Below, in pieces: positions 1 to 8,307 of a stretch of DNA of 64,000 bases (the stretch's first letter is position 1; every line of letters starts with the position of its first letter). The notes under the pieces are model-generated. The model saw nothing but the letters and a program-made list of their open reading frames with translations, did not search any database and was not told where the DNA came from. Position numbers and translations under genes: made by a program. Origin of the DNA: CAYVLA01 sp964549615 [NCBI: uncultured Thermococci archaeon] (GTDB lineage Archaea > CAYQAE01 > CAYVLA01); assembly GCA_964549615.1 (NCBI GenBank), contig CAZJVP010000076.1:1-64000 (forward strand). Direction: 5' to 3'.

Positions 1-3000
1 GCCTCGTCACGGACGGCCTCGTGGGCGGGACGGTGGGTCTTGCTGCGGGCGGGGTGACCGGTTTGGGCGTCGGCGCGATGGGCCGTGAGGGTGGGATTGC
101 CGTTGGCGGAGGCGTTGGTCTTGCGGGAGGTACAGCCGGGCCCAACTTCGGTGCCGCACCCGGCAAAGCGCGTGCAGGCTCCACCGGGCGTGGAGGCGCA
201 GGCCTTCTCCCGGGCAGCTCGGACGGCCGCGGCACGAACGGCCTCTCGGGCAGCTTCCTCGCCGGTTTCACCCGAGGCGCACGGGTCGGTTGCCCCCTCA
301 TGATCACATAGGAGAGCCCGATCAGGACGATTGCAAGGATGATCTTGACCAGGGCCGGCCAGGGTAGCGGTCCCTTCGGCGGAAGCTCGAACTGGACTTT
401 GTAGGACTCGCTTCCAAGGCCGACCACATGCAGTACGGGGCCGTCCTCGGTATCGACCACCCACCACTGGTCCTCCGCCAGCCTCTGGCCATCAGCCCCT
501 GCGACGAAGAGCACCGTGCGGTTCGTTCCGAGCAGGAACTGCGAGTACGCCCATCCCTGGACCGCGCGGTCTAACCTCAGGACCGCCGTGTAGTTGTTGT
601 CCTTGGAGGGACCCTGCACGACGGAGCCGCCCACGAGCTCCACGGGAAGGCAGCCGCCCTGCGACTTGAGGAAGACCTGCACGTTCCCTTCCTCCTTGGA
701 GCCGATGATCACAGCGTTCTCGCCCGGCGCCCAGACCGGCACGACCTGGGTCGCGCTGTGGCCGAGCATGTCCGTTGAAGTCACCGTGACGATGGAATGG
801 CCCTCGATCTGGCTCAGCGCGGGCATCCAGGTATACTGGGTGGCCTGCAGCGAGATCACGACGGTTTCGTTGAGCCGGATGACGAGTTCCTTTATGCCGC
901 TGGCGTCCTCCGTCAGCACCCTCATGGCGAATCCGGTGCCGATGGGCTTGTCCTTCGTTGGCAGTTCGATCCAGAGGCTCGGCGGCGTGTTGTCGACCTT
1001 GATGCCTGCCGTCCTGTCCTGTGCGAGGTTGCCCGAGTTGTCGCTGCAGTTGATGACGAACGTGTAGGAGCCGTCGCGGAGGGTCGTATCGATCACGAAG
1101 GAGGCGCCATATACGCCGTCGCCGGCCAGCCCATCGCCGTGCTTGCCGTCATCGAAAAGCTCGAGCGTGAAGTGTACGGTCTCAGCCGAGCTGTTGGAGA
1201 CCAGCGCGAGTACGGTCCTGTTAACGCCGGAGAGCGGATCGGCGCACGAGACGGTCACCTGGACCACGTCACCCAACTTGACGATGTCCGGCTCGCCCTT
1301 GGCGCCCGAAACTGTCGGACTTGTGTTGTCGACGACGAGCGGGCCGAACCTAACGGTCGCCGTGCGCCCCGCGAGGTCGACCACCCTGACCTCGTAGTCG
1401 TACCTTCCCTCCGAATCGGGCATCCTCAGGGTTCCCGTCCACGTCTCCTGGGCGCTCTGCACCAGGGAAAGCGTTCCGAAGGACGCGTTGGCCACGCCGA
1501 AGTTGTCGGATGCCAGCACAGTGACCTCGACGTACGGTGCCCACTTGGAGGCGAAGGCGCGGTCGGTCGAGATCGAGATGATCCTGGGGTCGGACTTGTC
1601 CACGACGATCCATGACGGCTCTTGGACGGAGTTCCCTGCCTCGTCGGTCGCGCTGATCTCGATCGTCTGGTTCCCCTCCGGGATATCGGGGATATTGAAT
1701 ATCGCGCCGAACCGCCCGTCCCCGGCCAGGCCGTCCCGGCTCTGCCCGTCGTCCCTCAGCTCGTAGGCGTGTCCCCTCAGGAGGACGGTTGCCGCGCTGA
1801 TGCCGGTGAAGTCTGACATCTGCGCGTTGACGATCAGCTCGTCCCCGACCTTCAGGTATCTTCTTGAGACGGTGATGGAAGTGACCTCAACGGGCGTGTT
1901 GTCGACCTGAACCACGATCCAGGTGCCGTTCTTCAGCTCGCCGTCCGAGCACACTGCCGTGATATTGTACCATGAGTCCGGATACTCAAACGTCATCCAA
2001 TTGTACGTGGAGGTGGACGAGACCAGCTTTCCGTTGATTCGTACCTCGTAGGTGAGGGGATCCTTCTCGGCGTCGGTTCCGGATACCGATATGGGCTGAA
2101 TTCCTCGCACCTTAGATCCTCCGATGGGGGAATCGATCCGCACGGCTGGGGCCGTGTTCGGCGCTCTGTGAACGACCGTATCCGTGAAGATCTTGTCGTA
2201 GCCGTCTGACAGCTCGAACTTGACCTCATACTCGGCCCCCAGCTCGCCTATGATCTTGACCCGCTTTGCGATGTAGAAGGAGGTCCATTCGGTTGCGTTG
2301 GCCTTCCGGAAGTAGCACATCGGGAAGACCTGGTCGTTGTCCGGGTCGTAGTACGACACCTCGGCGTAGAAGTTGTGGGTGCCTTCCTCGTCTTCTATCG
2401 CCAGGGAGAGGAACACGGGGTATCTGTTGGGCACCGTGGCCTGTACGATCGCGCTTGAGTTCTCCCCGCCGTAAGCGTCCCGCACGACGACCCTGAACTC
2501 CAGCGTCTGCTTGGGAGCGTAACCGTCCGAGGGGGAGATCGAGCAGGTGGCGACGTTGTTCCGGATGGTCATGTTCGTCTCCCTCCAGACCTGCGTTCCC
2601 GACCTCCTGTGCTGGAGAACCGCCGTCATCGCGTCCCCCTCGACATCGAAGAGGTCGGAGGAAATGTCAAGGATATGGCCCGTCCTCTGGAGGTAGGTCG
2701 GGGCGGTGGCGGTCGGATCCTTGTTTGGAAGCTTGAGGGTGCTGACGGTGGTGGACGTGAAGGCTCCGTACTGGTCGCTGATCGTCAGCCGGTACTCGAT
2801 GGCGTCGGCTGGGGTATATCCGTCCTGGACGCTCAGGCTCGTTAGAGCCTGGGAACCGGTGAGGTTCATCACCTTGGCGGTCCAACTTGTGGCTCCCTGG
2901 CGCCTGTGCTCCAGCAGGATCTGCACGATGCTGTCCCCGTCTGGATCGGAGGCCGAGGCGTTCAGGAACGCGATGTGCTGGGTTGGGGATGCCGTCAGGG

Positions 3001-5497
3001 TCAGGTTCACGAGCACCGGCGGGTGGTTGGGGATCTGGTGCGTGTGGATGGTGGAGTTCGTCGATGCGCCGTACTGGTCCCTGACCTGTGCCTTGAACTC
3101 AACGGCGTGGATCGGAAGGTAGCCCTGCTGCGTTCCTATCGTCACGATCGCCGACCCCGCTTGCAAGGACATGTTCGTCACCTTCCACGTGGTTGCCCCG
3201 AAGGCTCGATGATACAGGGTTGCGGATGCGATCGCATCGCCGTCGCCGTCGGCCACCGGGAACGTGATGGTGAAGGCATGCTGGTTGGATGCATCCACGA
3301 TCGCGGGCACGCCGATGGTCGGCGCGACGTTTCCGAGCTGGGACGGGTAGATCGAGCTTTCGGACAGCGCTCCGTAGCTGTCCTGCGCGACGACCTTGAA
3401 CTCTAGCGTCGCCGAGACGGAGATCCCGTCGGAGGGCCCGAGGGTTGCGCCGTATCTTCCTCCCGACAGGGTCATGTTCTTGCTAGAGAAGCCACCGCCC
3501 TGTTCCCTGTAGTAGAGCTTGACCAAGGCCAGCCCGTCCCCCTCCGGATCCGTCACGGTGGCACTGACCGAGAGCGTGTGTCCAGCCCCGCCGGCTGACT
3601 GGATGTTGGATATCGCGGGGGCCCGGTTGGGGATGACGCCGCTGTTAGTCCCCGAGGTTGCGGTGGTCTTCATGTCGCTCACTATGACCTGGACCTCGAC
3701 GAGCAGCCCCGGGACGTAGCCGTCGGCGGTGCCAACCGTTGCCGAAGCCGCGCCCTCCGCAACCGTCATGGGCTTGGAGCTCCACCCGGATCCGAAGAGG
3801 CGGTGCTGCAGGACGGCCGAAAGGGCATCGCCGTCGGGGTCGCTCACCGCAGCCCAGACCGTAAAGGAGTGGGTCGTGTTGGACGGGATGATGAGGGGCA
3901 TGCCCACGGTCGGCGGCCTGTTCGTGATGGCCGGAACCGCGTGGGAGGATGTGGAGGTCTGACAAGTCGCTCCCTTGGAGTCCTGGGCAAGAACGTAGAA
4001 CTCGACCACGGTTCCCACGGGGTAGTCCGTGGAGGATATCGTGGTTGTGTATGTTCCAGGCGCCGTCCCCGACATAGTCCGGGCGGACCAACTACCGGAG
4101 CCCTGCTGCCGATGGTAGAGGGTGGCCGTCACCGCGTCGCCGTCGGGATCGGAGATCGTGCTGAAGACCCTAAAGGAGTTCGTACCCTGGATGTCTGAGG
4201 CCGAGGGCGTGCTTGCGACGGGGGGGCGGTTATGGATGACCCTGACCTTGATGCTGTCAAACGCCGCATCCTCGCCGTCGGTCGCGTTGCCGAATACCTG
4301 ATACCAACCCTCGGGCGAGGCCATCGTGTTCCAGACCTTGGTGCTGCCGGGGTAGGTCGTCCGGTTGGCGGGGTTTGACAGGTCCACAAGGGTAATCGAG
4401 AAAGTTAACGGGTCGCCATCAGGGTCCGACCCGGATATCGCGATCGTGGTGGGCCCGAGCAGCACCGTGCCGTTTGCCGGGGCATCGACGTGGACCGTGG
4501 GCGGGAGGTTTGTTACCGTGACGTTCACGGCGATATTTATCGTGTTGGAGCCCCACTTGACCGCGATGTTCCCGAGTATCTGGCCCTTGGTCGAGGTGTC
4601 CGCCTGGGCCCGGAACGCCCGCGACGTGTCGGGCGGGAGAAAGAAGGAGGACGCCCAGTCGTCAAGCACGGTCACCTTCGGGATGGACTCGGTGACGTTG
4701 ACCTGAACGCCGGCCGTGCCCGTGTTCGCGACGTTGAAGGACTGCACGGTATAGACGTTGCGGGTCACGGCCACCCTCCAGCTGGTCGGGTTAACCTGAA
4801 TGTTTGGGGCAAGGGTGTCCCTGACCTTCATCGCCACGGGCACGTACAACCGTCCGACAGCCGAGTCGATGACGATGTTGCCCGAGAAGTCGCCCGAGGT
4901 GCCCGTGTTGACGTTGGTGACGATGAGTTTCACCGTGCCGGATGCAGGGACGTTAACCGTGAACCCGGAGAGGTTGGACCCGAACTGGATGAAGCTGGGA
5001 TGGGTGACCGTCGCGCTGACGGGTGACCCGCCCGAGTTGGACAGAAGAAACGTCTTGCTAGGGATCGAGGAACCCTTCTGGACGTAACCATATTCGCCTA
5101 TCGTCCAGCTCGTCGGGTCGATGGTTAGCTGGGATGCGGCCAGGATGAATGTTGATGTGTCGGAGGCCGCCGAGTAGTAGGCGGTCACGGTGTATGTCCC
5201 TAGCGGGGCGTTGACGGGCATCGACAGTGCGGTTGAGAAGTGCCCGGTGGAGTTCGTGGTGGATGCGGTCTGCAGGAACAGGCCGCCGCTGGGATTGTTT
5301 ACCTGTATGGTCACGATCGCTCCGCCAATTCCGAAAGAGCCGTATGTCAAGTGCCCCTGAATCGGCACGGGGTTGGTCCTGTAGTACGTGGCTCCAGCGG
5401 GCTTCGTCAGGGCAATCGAGTATGACTGGGCGGAGGCAGGGCCGGCGCTGGCCAGCACCACCATCGTCACGATCCCCGCAAGGCGCAGGTTTCTCAT
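1..5497 (-). CDS. Giant PKD/cadherin-like surface protein, 3' end beyond window
   Basis: One reading frame stays open from an ATG at 5497 down to the window edge (at least 1832 codons, no stop). It starts with a signal peptide (about residues 1-24, hydrophobic core then ASA-Q). About nine modules spaced near 98 residues follow, each with an acidic D-P-D-G-D type motif, at roughly residues 357, 452, 552, 650, 752, 852, 950, 1050 and 1144. Two later modules carry a G-L-A-G-D-G motif near residues 1260 and 1459. A single membrane segment lies near residues 1714-1733 (bases about 300-360). The last 100 visible residues are rich in Pro and Arg/Lys. The predicted topology is a long extracellular stalk of Ig-like beta-sandwich domains with a basic proline-rich cytoplasmic tail. 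It starts 36 bases after the secreted FG-GAP gene on the same strand, probably in the same transcript. Function is unknown; adhesion or cell-wall scaffolding is inferred. Confidence 0.85.
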   Translation of the reverse strand, partial: MRNLRLAGIVTMVVLASAGPASAQSYSIALTKPAGATYYRTNPVPIQGHLTYGSFGIGGAIVTIQVNNPSGGLFLQTASTTNSTGHFSTALSMPVNAPLGTYTVTAYYSAASDTSTFILAASQLTIDPTSWTIGEYGYVQKGSSIPSKTFLLSNSGGSPVSATVTHPSFIQFGSNLSGFTVNVPASGTVKLIVTNVNTGTSGDFSGNIVIDSAVGRLYVPVAMKVRDTLAPNIQVNPTSWRVAVTRNVYTVQSFNVANTGTAGVQVNVTESIPKVTVLDDWASSFFLPPDTSRAFRAQADTSTKGQILGNIAVKWGSNTINIAVNVTVTNLPPTVHVDAPANGTVLLGPTTIAISGSDPDGDPLTFSITLVDLSNPANRTTYPGSTKVWNTMASPEGWYQVFGNATDGEDAAFDSIKVRVIHNRPPVASTPSASDIQGTNSFRVFSTISDPDGDAVTATLYHRQQGSGSWSARTMSGTAPGTYTTTISSTDYPVGTVVEFYVLAQDSKGATCQTSTSSHAVPAITNRPPTVGMPLIIPSNTTHSFTVWAAVSDPDGDALSAVLQHRLFGSGWSSKPMTVAEGAASATVGTADGYVPGLLVEVQVIVSDMKTTATSGTNSGVIPNRAPAISNIQSAGGAGHTLSVSATVTDPEGDGLALVKLYYREQGGGFSSKNMTLSGGRYGATLGPSDGISVSATLEFKVVAQDSYGALSESSIYPSQLGNVAPTIGVPAIVDASNQHAFTITFPVADGDGDAIASATLYHRAFGATTWKVTNMSLQAGSAIVTIGTQQGYLPIHAVEFKAQVRDQYGASTNSTIHTHQIPNHPPVLVNLTLTASPTQHIAFLNASASDPDGDSIVQILLEHRRQGATSWTAKVMNLTGSQALTSLSVQDGYTPADAIEYRLTISDQYGAFTSTTVSTLKLPNKDPTATAPTYLQRTGHILDISSDLFDVEGDAMTAVLQHRRSGTQVWRETNMTIRNNVATCSISPSDGYAPKQTLEFRVVVRDAYGGENSSAIVQATVPNRYPVFLSLAIEDEEGTHNFYAEVSYYDPDNDQVFPMCYFRKANATEWTSFYIAKRVKIIGELGAEYEVKFELSDGYDKIFTDTVVHRAPNTAPAVRIDSPIGGSKVRGIQPISVSGTDAEKDPLTYEVRINGKLVSSTSTYNWMTFEYPDSWYNITAVCSDGELKNGTWIVVQVDNTPVEVTSITVSRRYLKVGDELIVNAQMSDFTGISAATVLLRGHAYELRDDGQSRDGLAGDGRFGAIFNIPDIPEGNQTIEISATDEAGNSVQEPSWIVVDKSDPRIISISTDRAFASKWAPYVEVTVLASDNFGVANASFGTLSLVQSAQETWTGTLRMPDSEGRYDYEVRVVDLAGRTATVRFGPLVVDNTSPTVSGAKGEPDIVKLGDVVQVTVSCADPLSGVNRTVLALVSNSSAETVHFTLELFDDGKHGDGLAGDGVYGASFVIDTTLRDGSYTFVINCSDNSGNLAQDRTAGIKVDNTPPSLWIELPTKDKPIGTGFAMRVLTEDASGIKELVIRLNETVVISLQATQYTWMPALSQIEGHSIVTVTSTDMLGHSATQVVPVWAPGENAVIIGSKEEGNVQVFLKSQGGCLPVELVGGSVVQGPSKDNNYTAVLRLDRAVQGWAYSQFLLGTNRTVLFVAGADGQRLAEDQWWVVDTEDGPVLHVVGLGSESYKVQFELPPKGPLPWPALVKIILAIVLIGLSYVIMRGQPTRAPRVKPARKLPERPFVPRPSELPGRRPAPPRPVEPARALPGAAPKLGPAVPPARPTPPPTAIPPSRPIAPTPKPVTPPAARPTVPPTRPSVTR

Positions 5498-5533
5498 GGG
5501 CCTCAACATCCACCGGGTCTCAGGATCCAACTC

Positions 5534-7924
5534 CTAGCTTGGCTGCACGAAGAATGTGTGGACGTATGGGGCCGCAAGTATCCTGACGCCCGCTCCCAAC
5601 TTGTCGTAGGCATAAACCGTCGCGTTGTACTTGGTCTGGCTTCCGATGTTAAGGCCGAGCCACCAGCTGAGCTGTACCGTAGCCTGCGCGCCTCCCGCCA
5701 GCGTCAGCTCGGCATGGATGCCGCCGTATCCAGGGGCCGGGGCGCCCGTCACGTCCTCCACGTTGATCACCGTTATGAAAGTCACTGGCACGCTCCACTG
5801 GTTCTGGATCACCGCCCTGACGCTCATCACGTCGCCCTCAGTGAAGCTGTCGGTCGGGGTGTAGCTCGTAAGGTTCAGGGCCCGCAGGGTTGTGGCCGAA
5901 AGCACCCTCAGCGGGTATTTGACCTCCACGGTCTTCGTGATGACGTTGTTGAGCGTGTTCGCCTCAAGGGTCACATTGACGTTCTGGGCCGCGGCCCTCA
6001 GGGTGAAGATGCCTTCCCCGGCAAGGGCGGGGTTGCTCCTGTCCCAGTAGAAGGTCACGTTAACGGCCTGTCCCGGGTTGAGGCTGAAGGTCCTGGGCGT
6101 GAGATTGGCGCAGAGTATGCCGTTTATGGTCAGGTTGGCGGTGATGCCTCCCTCCCAGAAGGATCCAAGGTTTTTGAACTCCACCTTCACTGGCGGGTCG
6201 TTAACATAGTTGGGGTTGAGCTGGTTGGCGACGTGTATGGCGTATGCCGCTATGTCGTGCAGCGGCTGGGTCACGTTCGCCGTGCAGGTGATGTTCAGCT
6301 TGGGCTCATCCGGGTCGTTTGTCGTTATGATCAAGAAGCCAGTCTGGATCCCCTGCGCGGAGGTGTCGAAGTAGGCCCGGAATCCCTTCGAAGTCCCTGG
6401 GTTTAGAGAGAAGACTGATGTGTCGTTTAGGGAGATCTTGGCCTGGCCGGAGCATGACCCCGAAAGCGTTGCCTGGCCGACGTTTGTGATTGAGAAGTCC
6501 TTGTAGGCGATGCTTCCCATGCTGACGTTTCCATAGCTCCAGTTCCGGTTGCTGAGCGTAAGATCCGGGTTGACGCCGTATGCATCCGACCCGTAGATTC
6601 CGGTTCTGAGGAAGTCGTTCTTGTAGGTCACCCACTTCTTCTGCGAAGAAAGCGTGGTTGTGCCGACCTTGTAGAGGCGCGCGGCCGCGGCGGAAGGCGA
6701 GGTCATGAAATAGACAACATCAAGGTAACCGTCAGCATCGCAGTCGAAGACGACAGGGGCATTTCCTAGGTTCGCCCAGTCCGACCCCGGAGCCCGGGAG
6801 AAGATCTGGCCGCTCCAGTCGAAGACCCTTATCGCATTGTCAACCGCCACAACCTCTGGCCAACCATCGCCGTCCAGATCGGCGATGGCTGGGGTCGCGA
6901 TCCTGCTCTGCGAAGGCTGCGCAAGCCAGTCCTTCCTGTTGCCGTACCGGTCGATAGCCACGAGTTTCGTCCCGACGCCTGTGACGATGACCTCAAGGTA
7001 CCCGTCGCGGTTGATGTCGCCGGCCACCAGCGACGCGGCCACGTTCAACCCCGTGGCGACCGTTTTCTTGAGAGATCCGGTTGACCCCGAGAAATAGCAC
7101 ACCCGACCGTCATCCGTGACCTGTGCAACCTCGACCTCACCATCTGCGTCGAAATCACCCATTATGGGTGACTGCTTCCCAGCGGAGGCCGGGAGCGTTG
7201 CTTCCCACTTCACGACTCCTGTTGAGCTGATCGCCTTTATCTTTCTCTGAGGGGGCTCAAGCAGCACGATCTCCACCGCTCCGTCATTGTCGACATCCCC
7301 TATGACGTGTGGATGGTCATGTGCTTGCGAGGTGGCAGGCTCTAGCGGAACGGTCATGTTCACCGTCCCGTCCTCCGCGTTCAGAACGACCAACTGATCC
7401 GTCCCTCCGTTGGCCCAACGGCCGAAGATGACCTCATACTTGCCGTCCCCGTCCAGGTCATAAAGCGACGGGCATCCGACCATGTCGTAGGTGCCGTATG
7501 TCTTTGTCCAGACCGCCGTTCCATTCCTGTACATGCACTTGAGCGTGTTGGCGGGGGTGGCCGCGATTATCTCCTTGGCGCCGTCCCCGTCGATGTCAAC
7601 GGCTATGGAACTCTGCGTCTCGCCCCCGATCGAATGGGCGGCCTGGTCGCGAAGGACCCTTGTGCCTGTCGCGGTGTTGAGAATGTAGTAGGTCACATCG
7701 ACGGTCACCTGGGGGTCCTGCTCCCACATCATGCGAAAGTCTATCTCCGTGGATCCGACGACCGTGGGGTTCGCCCCAGGGCCTCCCCCGGTTCTAACAA
7801 CCCACGAGGCAATGATGCTGGGCTCCGTCAGAGCATTTCCGATCATGATTATGCTCGGCGGGAGCAATCCAGCCAGAAACAGGCTGACTACGACCAAAGC
7901 TACGAGAGGGGATCTCGACTTCAT
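5534..7924 (-). CDS. Secreted FG-GAP/VCBS-repeat protein with CARDB-type domains
   Basis: This 796-residue protein has an N-terminal signal or anchor segment (residues 1-30). Repeated D-x-D-x-D-G motifs follow at about residues 110-410 (for example DIDGDGAKE, DLDGDGKYE, DFDADGEVE), which are the calcium-binding loops of FG-GAP/VCBS beta-propeller blades. After that come an abnormal-spindle-like/CARDB-type beta region (about 450-550) and two further CARDB-like Ig modules (about 560-790). There is no C-terminal membrane segment or sorting tail, so it is probably released or held by another surface protein. It is the first gene of a likely two-gene unit with the giant PKD protein downstream. FG-GAP and CARDB domains usually serve adhesion; ligand and function here are unknown. 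Confidence 0.85.
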   Translation of the reverse strand: MKSRSPLVALVVVSLFLAGLLPPSIIMIGNALTEPSIIASWVVRTGGGPGANPTVVGSTEIDFRMMWEQDPQVTVDVTYYILNTATGTRVLRDQAAHSIGGETQSSIAVDIDGDGAKEIIAATPANTLKCMYRNGTAVWTKTYGTYDMVGCPSLYDLDGDGKYEVIFGRWANGGTDQLVVLNAEDGTVNMTVPLEPATSQAHDHPHVIGDVDNDGAVEIVLLEPPQRKIKAISSTGVVKWEATLPASAGKQSPIMGDFDADGEVEVAQVTDDGRVCYFSGSTGSLKKTVATGLNVAASLVAGDINRDGYLEVIVTGVGTKLVAIDRYGNRKDWLAQPSQSRIATPAIADLDGDGWPEVVAVDNAIRVFDWSGQIFSRAPGSDWANLGNAPVVFDCDADGYLDVVYFMTSPSAAAARLYKVGTTTLSSQKKWVTYKNDFLRTGIYGSDAYGVNPDLTLSNRNWSYGNVSMGSIAYKDFSITNVGQATLSGSCSGQAKISLNDTSVFSLNPGTSKGFRAYFDTSAQGIQTGFLIITTNDPDEPKLNITCTANVTQPLHDIAAYAIHVANQLNPNYVNDPPVKVEFKNLGSFWEGGITANLTINGILCANLTPRTFSLNPGQAVNVTFYWDRSNPALAGEGIFTLRAAAQNVNVTLEANTLNNVITKTVEVKYPLRVLSATTLRALNLTSYTPTDSFTEGDVMSVRAVIQNQWSVPVTFITVINVEDVTGAPAPGYGGIHAELTLAGGAQATVQLSWWLGLNIGSQTKYNATVYAYDKLGAGVRILAAPYVHTFFVQPS

Positions 7925-7993
7925 GCGGTCACTTCCAGTGGAACTTGGAACGGCCAGTTCGGACTGGTGAGGTTTGAGCGAAACCCGAATGAC

Positions 7994-8007
7994 CTATTAT
8001 ATGTTTT
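7994..8007 (-). promoter_or_regulatory. TATA-like promoter element of FG-GAP/PKD unit
   Basis: Read on the minus strand the bases are AAAACATATAATAG, an AT-rich patch in GC-rich DNA. It sits about 70 bases upstream of the ATG at 7924, consistent with an archaeal TATA box. Confidence 0.5.
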
Positions 8008-8231
8008 GCCGGCTGCGTTGACGCCTGCTCAGTGTCGTCTCTTTTCTTTGCGGCTCGGCCGAGCCTCATCGGCCAAACTTCTTCTACGAGAAATGGGGAT
8101 CCACCCCTGCCGCGCTCTCAGATCCCCCTACGGCAGACCTTCGCCGCCTGACGTCGGGTGCGATCGAACCCCCGTCTCGGACCACGCGCTTTTCTCGCGG
8201 TCTTCGTGGGAAAGCCGTCGAATGCGGGTCG

Positions 8232-8244
8232 AAATATTTAAATA
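8232..8244 (+). promoter_or_regulatory. TATA box of the S-layer-like gene
   Basis: AAATATTTAAATA is a strong archaeal TATA match. Transcription would start near 8266-8270. That leaves a leader of about 40 bases carrying a strong Shine-Dalgarno (AAAGGAGG, 8293-8300) seven bases before the TTG start. Leader and SD fit a highly expressed gene. Confidence 0.7.
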
Positions 8245-8307
8245 GACTCTGGGCCCCTTTGACGCCGAACTTTTTTCTAGCCAGAAGAAGCTAAAGGAGG
8301 ATAAAGT

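Larger units (their letters stand above)
7925..8307. other. Divergent intergenic region between surface genes
   Basis: No gene is seen. The region holds a TATA-like element for each flanking gene (near 7994-8007 reverse and 8232-8244 forward) and the ribosome binding site AAAGGAGG at 8293-8300. The roughly 220 bases between the promoters show no obvious repeat or RNA. Confidence 0.6.

Noticed and set aside
21-3719. Numerous plus-strand ORFs of 60-270 residues opposite the giant surface gene
   Set aside because: They lie antisense to a continuous minus-strand frame with clear domain repeats, and their residues (Arg/Gly/Asp-rich runs) show no domain.
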